From NCBI GenBank assembly GCA_033439765.1, contig JAULSN010000001.1, forward strand, positions 2,480,001-2,544,000: a stretch of 64,000 bases of DNA, given 5' to 3'. A program made the translations under genes and the position numbers. Of the stretch, positions 22,654 through 33,600 are shown in pieces; position 1 is the stretch's first letter; the number at the start of each line of letters is the position of its first letter. This stretch comes from Lasiosphaeria ovina. Its lineage: Eukaryota; Ascomycota; Sordariomycetes; Sordariales; Lasiosphaeriaceae. A model generated the notes under the pieces. The model saw nothing but the letters and a program-made list of their open reading frames with translations, made no database searches and was not told the DNA's origin.

Positions 22654-23493
22654 ATGAAGTTCTCCATTCCCGTCACCCTCTTTACCATTGCGGCCGCGGT
22701 CGACGCGGCCGCCGTCCAGGAGGACAAGCGGTGGTGCTCCACCCCCGGCCAGGCATGCTGGACCGTCAAGCGCGCCGCCGAGGCCTTCGCCGACGCCATC
22801 CAGTCTGACACCAAGTTCGCGCGCGACGAGTCCGACGTTGCCAACATGGCCAAGCGCCAGACGGACGAGCTGGGCGTGATCATCGCCACCAGCCTCGAGG
22901 ACGCCAAGGCCTACTACGAGTCGCTCGCCCTCGACAAGCGCTTCCAGCTTGACGACAAGACCAAGCGCGAGCCCGAGGCCGACCCGTGGTGCAACACCTT
23001 CAAGGGACAGCCGTGCTGGAAGGCCAAGCGCGAGGCTGAGCCCGGCCCGTGGTGCAACACCTTCAAGGGACAGCCGTGCTGGAAGGCCAAGCGCGAGGCC
23101 GAGCCCTGGTGCGACACGTTCAAGGGCCAGCCGTGCTGGAAGGCCAAGCGCGCGCCGTCGGACCCCGAGTACCCGGTCGAGGTCAAGGCGCGCTGCCTGT
23201 CGGAGGGCCAGTCGTGCTTCAAGGCCAAGCGCGCGGCCGAGGCCGTCGTCGGCGCCATCGAGAGCTCCGCCGCCCACGACCCCCGCCACACCCCCTTCGA
23301 CCCCCAGGCCCGCGTCAAGCGCGAGGCCGACCCCTGGTGCAACACCTTCAAGGGCCAGCCCTGCTGGAAGCGCGAGGCCGAGGCCATGGCCTCGTGCAAC
23401 GCCCCCGGCGGCGCCTGCGCCATGGCCCAGCGCGACCTCCACGCCATCTACAATGCTGCCCGTAGCATCCTGGATGCCGCCAGCGCCGAATAG
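22654..23493 (+). CDS. Alpha-factor-type mating pheromone precursor
   Basis: This 279-residue secreted precursor of the Neurospora ccg-4/alpha-factor type yields peptide pheromones sensed by a Ste2-like receptor. Residues 1-19 form a signal peptide (MKFSIPVTLFTIAAAV). The peptide WCNTFKGQPCW occurs three times (residues 112-122, 133-143 and 228-238), with one WCDTFKGQPCW (152-162) and a first variant WCSTPGQACW (27-36). Each is preceded by Lys-Arg (Kex2 site), and the four main copies also by Xaa-Ala/Xaa-Pro pairs (EPEADP, EAEPGP, EAEP, EADP) suited to Ste13-type trimming. Two degenerate copies are RCLSEGQSCF (180-189) and SCNAPGGACA (247-256). The start at 22654 has a good context (CACCATGAAG) and puts the signal peptide first; the frame is open further upstream. 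Expression is probably mating-type dependent, but no element proves it here. Confidence 0.9.
   Translation: MKFSIPVTLFTIAAAVDAAAVQEDKRWCSTPGQACWTVKRAAEAFADAIQSDTKFARDESDVANMAKRQTDELGVIIATSLEDAKAYYESLALDKRFQLDDKTKREPEADPWCNTFKGQPCWKAKREAEPGPWCNTFKGQPCWKAKREAEPWCDTFKGQPCWKAKRAPSDPEYPVEVKARCLSEGQSCFKAKRAAEAVVGAIESSAAHDPRHTPFDPQARVKREADPWCNTFKGQPCWKREAEAMASCNAPGGACAMAQRDLHAIYNAARSILDAASAE
22987..23149 (+). repeat. Pheromone peptide-coding tandem repeats
   Basis: Three adjacent peptide-plus-spacer units of about 60 bp encode WCN/DTFKGQPCWKAKR. A fourth, separate copy lies at 23335-23367. The nucleotide sequence of the units is almost identical, which suggests recent duplication or gene conversion. 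Confidence 0.85.
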
Positions 23494-24985
23494 GTGAGCT
23501 TTTCCTCTCTCTCAAACCCTCCTTAGGACACTCGTTTAACCTCATCATCACAGACGCTTCATGTCTCGGACATCTCTCCGCTTCTCCGCACTGGAGTCTC
23601 GGAGGTGATGCTGTGGGATGGCGACGTTACGGCGTTAAGGGGAAGAGGTTGAGCAGCAGCAACAACGGGGTGGTGGCAGCATTTGGATTTTCTCTTCAGC
23701 TTTTTCACTTCTACTCATGTAGCATGCGCATCCTTTTTTTCCGGGCACACAAAAGTCATGATTAGACGGACGCGTTGCTTGGGGGAAAACGCCTTCGCAA
23801 GCACATGCCATTTTTATTTCTTTTCTCTTTTCCGACAATTTTCTTTTTGCCCGCTTCGGGGGCAGGGCATGAAAAAAAAAAAAATATTAAATCCCCCCAT
23901 CTCGCGCGCCCCCTTTCTTTACTTCTCCAGCTCCCCTTCAGACATTATGTCCTGTCTCTTCCGTGTCACTGGCACAGATAGAGACGAAGATATTCGTTTG
24001 ACCGGGGCGGGCCGGGCAGACATTCGAGACAAGCACGACATTTTCTGGCTGTCTGTCTGCAGTTGATGCCCACTGAGCGCTACTTTGGGGGTTTCGCTTC
24101 CGGTGGCCACACTTTTTTATTCACCACACATAAACAGGCCCCGTCTCATCAGAGAAGCATTGTGTTTCTCTGGTGGCGGCTGGCGGTCATGAAAGCGAGA
24201 TGGGGACTTTGTCTATAGTTATAACCAGTTTTCAGGGATTTTACCCGTGTCATACCATGGGCAGTTTTTTCTCTTCTTTGCAAAAACAAATATATATTGC
24301 AAATTGGTTGAGAACGGGATGGCTCCACTTGAGATTGTCTTGTTTTGCTGATTTGACTTGTGATGTGACTTGTGATGTGACTTGTGATGTGATGTACAGG
24401 ACTCTCATTCCCAACCCCTACAGGAAGAGTTCGGCTGCCTTGACGAAGGGCCGCGCGCGTTTATCATCGCGGTGCTTGCTCGTCTGACAAGAACAGACAC
24501 ATAAAGAAAGGTAGCCTGAGCCTCAGTCTTTGTGCTATTGTTGTAAAGACACCAAAGACTCTTGAGGGGATGACGCGCTACTCTTGCTGTGTTGCTGTGT
24601 TTGTTGCTCGAGAGCCACGCGTGTACCTAGGCAGTTAGTTGCTTCACCCTCCTCCTGAATCTTCTCCTTGGTGGAGTGGATGACTGTGGCAGCTATAAAG
24701 ACATATTCCCAGGACATCACCCATACGAATATGTGCATGTGTGACAACCGCAGAGACGACCAGGGATCACGCTGGTAGAAATCCGAAACGCTTGGTTTGA
24801 GAGATCGAGTGTGCACAAAGCAGACCTTACACGAAACCTGTAACCTGCCCGGGTTGGGCAGTGGGCAGTGGGCTGGCCCAAAGACCTAGTATTCGTAGAA
24901 AATGAAATTCGCTGTGCATGGTTCAACTACGCTGGAACTGGCCTCCCAAAAAAAAAAAAGGCAAAATATAAACACGCCCGCCTCG
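23494..24985. other. Intergenic region with short tandem repeat
   Basis: These 1.5 kb lie between the pheromone gene and a convergent mitochondrial gene. A 12-bp tandem repeat (about 24355-24392, GACTTGTGATGT units) and several A/T runs are present. No supported gene. Confidence 0.5.
24355..24392 (+). repeat. 12-bp tandem repeat
   Basis: Three copies of the unit ACTTGTGATGTG stand in direct tandem. Confidence 0.8.
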
Positions 24986-25905
24986 TCACATCAGCAGGCG
25001 CCAGAAACCCAGCAGCAGAGCGGCAAAGCCGGTGCAGACGCCCATGAGCCACTGCAGGGTCTGGAACTTGACCTGCTCGAGCTGCTGGCGCAGGGCGGCG
25101 ACCTCCTGCTCGATCTTAGTCTCGGTCTCCTTGATCTTCAGCTCCTGCGAGACGGCCTCCTCGCGGATGCGGCCCTTTTCCAGGTTGAGGTCGAGGCGGA
25201 CGCTGGCCTGGGTGCGGCCGATCTCGTCGCGCAGCTTCGTGTTGAGCTTGGCGATCTCGTTGGTCAGCCGCTCGTGCGCCGCCCGCGTCGTGTTGCCCTC
25301 GGTGCTGTCGGCCGACAGCAGTTCGCTGCGCAGCTTGGCGAAGTCCACCTTTTGCGTGTACGTCGCCTTGGCCGCGTCCTCGCGGAGCACCATGGTCCGG
25401 GTCAGGTTTTGGATGCTGAAGCGGACAACAGTCGGTCAGTTTGAGGACGAACAAGGAAAGGAGTAAGAGCAGCCTACCTCTCCTCGATCACGTCGTTGAG
25501 CACCTTCATCATGGCCACCGACTGCTCTTCTGTGAACCCATCCTCTTCCAGGCGCTGGACGAACTTGAGCGTGTCGAAGTGGTGGTCTCGCCGTTGCGCC
25601 GCGGAAGCGTGGAACGAGCGCCGGAGGGGAGGGCTGCGGGCGAGGGCGCCCAAGCTGCGGGCCTGCCGGCTGTCGTCGGAGCGCTGGTTAGGGCCAGGGC
25701 CGCCGCATCGTGCGCTTGTGTGCAGCGGTCGTCCCGCAGCCTGCCACCCGCCTCGCTGGTCCGCAGATGTCGGCGGGAAGAAGGCGCTTGTCGCCCGGGG
25801 TAAGCTTAAGATGGCGGCTGCTGTGGCTGCTGTCGCCGGGGACCGCGGGCCAGTCCAGCTCAGCCGCGGCAGCAGGAATCTCGGGAGCGTTTGCGTGGCG
25901 TTCAT
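24986..25905 (-). CDS. Mitochondrial coiled-coil membrane protein, MCUR1/CCDC90/Fmp32 family (DUF1640)
   Basis: Two exons on the minus strand, 25905-25478 and 25415-24986, join across a 62-nt intron to 285 residues. The join restores NDVIEESIQNLTRTMVLRED, conserved in this family. The N-terminus is rich in Arg/Ser/Ala without acids, fitting a mitochondrial presequence. The core HFDTLKFVQRLEEDGFTEEQ is the DUF1640 signature. It is followed by a long coiled coil (about 150-255) and one C-terminal membrane helix (LMGVCTGFAALLLGFWRLL). Yeast members (Fmp32, Put7) are inner-membrane proteins linked to mitochondrial proline metabolism; human MCUR1 is linked to the calcium uniporter. An in-frame Met at 25974 would add 23 residues. 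I prefer 25905 because it starts the presequence cleanly. Confidence 0.85.
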
Positions 25906-27029
25906 ATTTGGGGCTCTTGCAGCGACACGTCCACTCAGAAAAGCGTCGGAGGGTATTCCGTATGGGGCCTTCAATGGGCAAAAGCGCTACTGTACCTCCT
26001 CTTTCGTCGGCGATTGACTCCGTGGTTGTTGCTGGCTTGGCCCCACGTGCCGACTCGGACCAACCCAAGCATGGAAGTGGCAGAAAGAACTGTGGCTTTG
26101 CACCCCACCGTCCGGCGTCATCGGATCCGGACGAAACAGTACAACGCGCCACACGCACACGCTAAATTACTGCCAAAGTGGAGCCACACTGTGGCGCCCC
26201 GAAAAATCTGATCCCGCCCGTTGGGTATAAAGCATGCCGCAAGCGTCCGCCTTCTCTTCCTCCTTTTCTTTTTTCTTCATCATGAACAACGCAATAAACC
26301 ACATTCTCGGAACTCTTTGTTTTTCGATGGCGAGGTCCCCTTGGTGCTTGCACCTTGAGCTGGGCCCACGACCCGATCGAAAGTTTTTCGAACAGAATGG
26401 AGAAAAACTACCAGCGAACAATCTTGGGTGCGGTGCATCTCTTTTTCCTCAATGGGATGGACCGCAATGATTGCACGTACAAACCCTCACCGCTTTGCTT
26501 GCCTGCTGCCAGTTTGACCAATTGATACACCTTTGTCATGTCCGTAATGCTTTTCCTGTTGTATTTGTCGGTTGCTATGTTGCTCTTGTCAGGATGCACC
26601 AAGGCACAGGTCAGGAGCAAAACTGCAAAACAGAGTTTGCGCGGTGGATTCCGTGGTCGGCAATCGCACACGTCGTAAAACCCTGGCCAAGGCTTGAAGG
26701 GAAACCAGAGAATTCTTTGCCGCCCCTAATTGAGGCCGTTAATAAATCCGGGGCCTATTAGCTTGTTGTATCAGAGTGTCTGTTGGTTGCTGAGGGATAC
26801 ATTAATGCTGAAAATTGTGACACAAGGTCTCCTACAGAGCCTTAGACGATAACATCGTCAAGCTCTCTTGTTTACACACCAGAGTAATTGCATGGTCACC
26901 TCAAACATCAAGTATCGTGTTCCCATCATCTCAAGCAAGCGTGAGTGCAATAGGCAGATGACGTGAAGATTTTACACCTATCTACATCTATTATGGCCGG
27001 ATACCTAGATCAGAATTGCTCATCTGTCC
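25906..27029. other. Intergenic region
   Basis: About 1.1 kb lies between the start of the MCUR1-like gene and the 3' end of NOP2. No supported gene; short frames on both strands lack support. Confidence 0.45.
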
Positions 27030-29925
27030 CTACGCCTTTTTATTTGCTTCCTTCCCCTTTTTCTCTACTACCTTCCCCTTTTTCTCTACCACCTTCCCCT
27101 TCTTCTCGGACTCCTTCCCATTTGTAGGCGCCATTCTGTTAAGAGCCTTGGGATCCAGTCCTCTCCTCCGCATGGCATTGCGCTTGGCGCGAATCATGTA
27201 CTCCTTATCCTCATCATCATCAAACTCGGCAAACCCATCCTCGTCGCTGTCTCCCTCTTCAGTGATGGGCGTCTTATCCACGACGGTGTTCTCGTCAATG
27301 GCAGTAGAGCTGCGGGGCTTGGCATTGTTGTTCTTGTCCTTACTGGCCATGATAGCATTAGGGGGCGTAGGGCCCGTCTTCTGGAACTTGGCAACGAAGA
27401 ATCCGTCGACATTGTACAGGTGGGGGTAAAACCTGCGGGTCATTTTAAGACTAGGGGGGAATTCTTTGCCCATGAAGCTAGTGAATCCTTCCTTGCCAAA
27501 AGGAAGGCCAGTCTAGAGGTATCGAGTTAGCATCTACTTCCAATACTCTTGCTCCGATCAAGCAATCCGAGTGCCTTGATTAGGGGGGGGGGTTTCTGGG
27601 TTTGCTCTTTTTGGATCCTACATACCTCGACGAGCTTGACATTGGGCCGCCTGCTGAGTGCGTACGCGACAACTTGCTCACTACCAAAAGAGTTAGAGAA
27701 TATTCTTGCCAGGCCAATCAATCCAAAAACAAAATGGGGAACGCCTAAAAGCGCAGAAGTGGAAGTCAAACTTACTTCTCCTCGACTGCCACACTACATG
27801 TCGAGTAGACAAGATAGCCGCCAGTCTTACTGGCGTGGTTTACAGAGTCGATGGCCGCCAAAAGCAGCTGCTTCTGCGTATGCGGCAGCACTTGGAAATC
27901 CTTCTCGTCCCTGTTGGTCTTGACAGAGGGGTCTTTGGCGATAACTCCGGTTCCTGAGCATGGAGCATCAAGAAGAACTCTGTCGAACCCTCCCATTACC
28001 CTAGGAAAGTCCCGCGCATCGTGGTTGCAAACAATCGTATTCTGTGACAGCGTGTCAATTCTATAATCCGTATAAAGGAGAAGAAATGATATCTGGGGGC
28101 TTCTTACCCTCGCGCCGAGTCGGTGAATGTTCCCTATTAGACCCTTGGAACGAGACTTGCTCGGATCGTTGGCAAAGATAACACCGGTGTTCTTCATCAG
28201 AGCAGCCATGTGCGTTGTCTTGCCTCCGGGAGCAGCTGCCATCTTTTTCACGGCCATTGTCAGCATCGAAGCGCAAACTGCGGGTAAAGGGGTAATTACA
28301 TCAAGAACACGCTCATTCTCCCGGGGGCACAATGCCATGACGGGCAAGAAAGACGATGCCGCTTGCAAAATGTAATGGCCCGCCAGATACTCGGGCGTCG
28401 CTCCCAAGGGTACACTGGAAATCACGTTAGAATCTCTCGCGTACACGGGATGAAATAAGGGGAAGGGGGGGTTTCCGGGTCGGGTCTCAGACAAAGCGAA
28501 TCGAGTATTGTGATCATACGCGATGGCCGCCAAGGTAATACATACTTGGAATCGAAGACCTGGAGACCAACTTTTGACCACTTGCCAACTGGCTCCAACG
28601 TGACACCACGGTTGACTTGAAGAGACGCATTAGCTTGCCGCCACCGTGACGAAGACGCAGAAGGAATACTCACTGAGAGATTGCGCAAGATCACGACGAT
28701 GTGTCCTCAGCGTGTTCGTTCGAATGACGACTGGACGGGCGCTCTAGCTCGGGGTTAGCTGCCGTTGAAAAAGCAAAATCTACGGCAGGACGCTTGAGAG
28801 GGTGTGCCCCTCGTTCCTTCGGGTTATAGTACGTACCTCGTTGGCTTCAAAGAATGCAAACGCCTCCCTTACTGGGAATAGATTCCTGCCCAGAGTCAGC
28901 AAAAAAGAAAGGCAGTGATCGCAGGGGTCAAAACACACATGAGCTTCTCTGCCAAGAACTCATTGTAGCCGTAGTCTGTGAGTCCCAGAGTCAACACCTT
29001 CTCAAAAACATCGAACCAAGATGGCGTAAATTCGACTGCCGTCGCTTCTGGTCCAGCCAGAAGATAATGAAGAGAATTGGGGTTTCAAAGACGTACAGGC
29101 GCAGACGTCCTTCAGTAACTGGCTGGTGTACTCGGCCCGACTCTGACCCTCCTCCGCGAGATTCGAGAAGTCTTCAAGCACCCGGATTGTTTCCGTTATC
29201 CTGGTCCGCAGCATCTGTAGGTCTGGCGCTAGCAGATTTTTTGTCTTGGACGAAATCTTGTCGTCGTCGTCATCACCCAGGACATTGGGCTTGTCGCCAT
29301 CAATGTTGGTCTGAAGGGCGCCGTCGCGTAGTTCGGCCTCGTTGTCTGCTGCCTCTTCTGCGAGCTTGTCGTCGAGTTTCTTCGAGAGCCCTTCGATGTT
29401 GGCAGCCGTCAGCTTCTCTTCTCGGTCCTCGTCGTCCTCGTCCTCGTCGTCAGAGAAGACAAATGTTTCCTTCTTCGCCGCATCCTGGTCCGAGTCGTAC
29501 ACCGAGTCATCTGAGGCGAAGAATTCATCTCCGGCTTTTGCAACGTCCATCTCGTCTCCGCTTCCAATTGCTTGGTCGAGGTCAGATGCGCCAAACTCGT
29601 CGTCCATCTCCACGTCTGAGCCGGACTCGGGCGCAGGCGCCGGCGCCTTCTTGGACTTGGAGCCCGCCGTCTTCTTGCCATCTTTCAGGGCAATCGGTTC
29701 CCAATTTGCGCCTTTGGCTTGCTTGGAGGTCGGTTTTGACGCTTCGGCCCTGGCCTTGTTCGCCTTGATCGCCGCCTGGCTCCCCCGCCTCGGCTTCTTG
29801 CTCGACGGAAATTCGGCCGGAGCGTCGTCGACGGGAATGCCCTTTTTCCGCTTCAGGTTGGCATAATGTGCTTCCGACAGAGGTTCGGGAGGACCCTGTT
29901 TTTGCATGCGACGGCCGACACCCAT
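27030..29925 (-). CDS. nop2: 25S rRNA (cytosine-C5)-methyltransferase Nop2
   Basis: Nop2 (NSUN1 family) is a nucleolar SAM-dependent enzyme that methylates a cytosine in the large rRNA and is needed for 60S assembly. Ten exons: 29925-29097, 28975-28939, 28885-28837, 28743-28674, 28615-28546, 28414-28300, 28242-28108, 28041-27776, 27680-27626 and 27512-27030. Every junction is GT-AG and in phase, giving 702 residues. The N-terminal third is charged and disordered (acidic, Lys-rich). The catalytic domain has the SAM loop AAAPGGKTTH, motif IV DAPCSGTG (Cys463) and motif VI YSTCSV (Cys517), the two cysteines of this RNA methyltransferase class. The C-terminus repeats EKKGKVV. It diverges from the clathrin gene. 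Exons of 37 and 49 nt make the gene easy to mispredict. Confidence 0.92.
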
Positions 29926-30654
29926 TTTGATAGCAAGGTAGGTACTGGCTGCTTTTGTTCTGGGAAATGTTCGGTGTGGGTGTGAGGGACCGACTGGACT
30001 GCCTACCCGCAGGATATTTCGCTACTACTTTTTTTTGGCTTGGGAATCTTTTTCCCGCTCTCGGTCTTATCGATAAGAAGCGCGCTCGAGGCGGCCAGTT
30101 GCCAAACAGTGGCAGCCATGTGGCACGGGTTCCCAAAGTTCAAAAGTTGCACTGTGCACAGGCACGAACGGGGCCCTCAATACGTTGCCGAAATTCGTAA
30201 CCCTGCTAGCGCAGCTGACGCTGCCCCCTGCGCCTGGCAAGAATGAATGCGAAGGAAAGGATCAAGCGTCGCGCGCCACCTGCCAGTCTTAACACATCAC
30301 TCAAAAAAAGTAAACCCGCAGCAAGCACCTCACGCAAGCAAGCTCCTGCAAACTACATTACTGCGTACCCCAAACTCTCTTTCCATCTGCATTTCTGCAA
30401 CGAGCTTTCCTCACCTTCATCGCGCAGAGGAAACCGCGGTGCTCTCTTTGGCGACTTCTTTCTAATTGAGCGGCTCTTGCGGCTGCCGGTTCTACTAATA
30501 CCCGACCCTTCCTTCGCGCCCCCGATTTCAGTCCAATTTCCACTCTTGCACGTTCACGTTTGGAGCTTCTGCCTCCACCCACCCTCCAGCAACTTTTGAC
30601 AAGTTGGCTGCTACCCTTCGTTGATCGCGCGCAGTCCAGCGCATCAGGATCATC
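29926..30654. promoter_or_regulatory. Divergent promoter region, NOP2 / clathrin heavy chain
   Basis: A 0.7 kb region separates two divergent start codons of highly conserved genes. The right half is pyrimidine-rich, as in strong ascomycete promoters and leaders. No specific site is claimed. Confidence 0.5.
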
Positions 30655-33600
30655 ATGGCGAATATATTGCCCATCAAGTTCCAGGAGCTGCTCCAGCTCA
30701 GCAGCCTGGGCGTTAACCAGCCTGCCATCACTTTCAACTCTTGCGTGCGTCTGCCTCCTTTCCAAACCCGCCTTCCGCCGATCGCTCTGCTAACCCGATA
30801 TAACCATGTGACAGACCCTAGAGTCAGATTCCTACATCTGCATTCGAGACAAGAAGGATGAAGCCGCCCCTGCCGAGGTTCTCATCATCGACCTCAAGAA
30901 TGGCAACAATGTGATCCGCCGGCCCATCAAGGCCGATAGTGCCATAATGCATTGGACCCGTCAAGTTATCGCCCTCAAAGCTCAATCGCGGACCCTACAG
31001 ATCTTCGATCTCGAGCAGAAGCAGAAGTTGAAGTCGACGACAATGAGCGAGGACGTGTCATTCTGGAAGTGGATCAGCGAAACCACTCTGGGATTGGTCA
31101 CAGAGAGCTCCATCTACCACTGGGACGTCTTCGAGCCTACCCAAGCCGCGCCGGTCAAGGTCTTCGATCGCAACGCAAACCTTCAGGTATGTTCTCAAAT
31201 GCTTGGCGCAAGTGTGTGACGTGTCTGACAGCTTCGTAGGCCAACCAGATAATCAACTACCGGACTAGCGCCGATGGGAAGTGGATGGTAGTAGTAGGCA
31301 TCTCCCAACACCAAGGCCGCGTCGTTGGAGCGATGCAATTATACTCGAGAGACCGCGGTATCAGCCAGGCAATCGAAGGCCACGCGGCCGCCTTTGGCAC
31401 GATCCGGTTAGACGGCGCCCCCGAGGACACCAAGCTTTTCACCTTCGCGGTCCGCTCGGCTGCCGGCGCAAAGCTACACATCGTCGAGGTTGATCATGCC
31501 GAGACGAATCCTGTCTTCACGAAGAAAGCTGTTGACGTCTTCTTCCCTCCCGAGGCCGCCAACGATTTCCCAGTCGCCCTACAGGTCTCTCAAAAGTACG
31601 GAATCATTTACCTCATCACCAAGTATGGCTTCATCCACCTGTACGACCTCGAGACCGGAACATGCATTTTCATGAACCGGATTTCGAGCGAGACCATCTT
31701 TACGGCGTGCGGGGACAAGGATTCGAGTGGCGTTGTCGGCATTAATCGCAAGGGTCAGGTGCTCTTCGTTAGTGCCGACGATAACACCATCGTCCCCTAT
31801 GTTCTCGAGAGCCACGGAAACGAGCTGGCGATCAAGTTGGCCTCGCGCGCAGGTCTCCCAGGCGCCGACAACCTCTACCAGCAGCGGTTTGAGCAGCTCT
31901 TCAGCACTGGCAGTTATCAAGAGGCTGCAAAGGTCGCCGCCAACTCGCCCCGGGGTTTCCTGCGGACACCACAGACCATCGAGCGATTCAAGCGTCTTCC
32001 CCAGCAGCCAGGCCAGATGTCGCATATTCTCCAATACTTCGGTCTCCTGCTCGATAAGGGAACCCTGAACCAGCACGAATCGGTCGAGCTTGCCCAGCCG
32101 GTGCTTGCTCAGAATCGCAAGCAGCTGCTGCAAAAATGGCTTGGCGAGAACAAACTCGAGTGCTCAGAGCAGCTTGGAGATATGGTGCGGCCGCACGACC
32201 TGCCCATGGCCCTGGCTATTTACCTTAAGGCAAACGTGCCGCATAAAGTGGTTGCTGGGTTTGCCGAGACCGGCCAGTTTGACAAAATTCTCCCATACTG
32301 CGCCGAAACCAGCTACAAGCCCGACTTCATTCAACTTCTTCAGCACATCGTCCGTCTCAACCCGGAGAAAGGCGCTGAGTTTGCGACAGCACTAGCCAAC
32401 ACCGAGGGCGGGTCTCTAGTTGACCTCCAGCGGGTTGTGGATATCTTCCAGTCCCAGGGCATGGTCCAGCAAGCGACCGCCTTCCTCCTCGATGCGCTCA
32501 AGGACAACAAGCCCGAGCAGGGCCACCTCCAGACTCGGCTGTTGGAGATGAACCTCATCAATGCGCCTCAGGTTGCAGATGCCATCTTAGGGAACGAGAT
32601 GTTCTCGTACTTCGATAAGTCCCGCATTGCGAGTTTGTGCGAGCAGGCCGGACTCTTGCAGAAGGCTCTAGAGCTCTACGAGGACCCCGCAGCCGTGAAG
32701 CGAGTAGTGGTCAATATTGCCGGAACACCCAACTTCAATCCCGACTGGTTGATTGAGTTCTTTGGTCGTCTGTCCGTTGAGCAGTCGGTTGACTGCCTCG
32801 ATGCCATGATGAAGCAGAACATCCGCCAAAACCTCCAGTCCGTCGTCCAGGTGGCTACCAAGTACGCCGAGCTCCTTGGGCCTCAGCGTTTGATTGACTT
32901 GTTTGAGAAATACAAGACGGCCGAAGGCCTATTTTACTTCCTTGGAAGTATTGTGAACGTAACTGAGGATCCCGAGGTCGTCTACAAGTACGTCGAGGCT
33001 GCAACCAAGATGGGACAGATCCGCGAGGTTGAACGCATCTGCCGTGACAACAACGTCTACAATCCAGAGAAGGTCAAGAACTTCCTCAAGGAAGCGAAGC
33101 TCACCGAGTTGCTTCCCCTGATGGTTGTGTGCGACCGGTTCGGTTTTGTCCACGATCTGGTGCTCTACCTCTACCAGAACCAGCAGTTCAAGTCAATCGA
33201 GATATATGTGCAACAGGTTAACCCTCTGAGGACCCCCGGCGTCATCGGTGGATTGCTCGATGTCGATTGCGATGAGACCGTCATCAAGAACCTCCTCTCG
33301 ACGGTCAACCCAGCCGCAATCAAGATCGACGAGCTTGTCCAAGAGGTTGAGACTCGCAACCGCTTGAAGCTGCTCCTCCCCTTCCTCGAGGCAACTCTTG
33401 CTGCCGGAAACCAACAGCAGGCGGTTTACAATGCTCTGGCTAAAATCTATATTGACTCGAACAACAATCCCGAGAAGTTCTTGAAGGAGAATGACCAGTA
33501 CGACACGCTCACCGTCGGAAAGTACTGCGAGAAGCGGGATCCCAACCTCGCTTATATCGCCTATCGCAAGGGCCAGAACGACCTCGAACTGGTCAACATC

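Noticed and set aside
26408..26671. Small minus-strand frame with a hydrophobic start, possible secreted peptide
   Set aside because: It overlaps another frame on the plus strand, and there is no conserved motif or supporting context. Kept out as unsupported.
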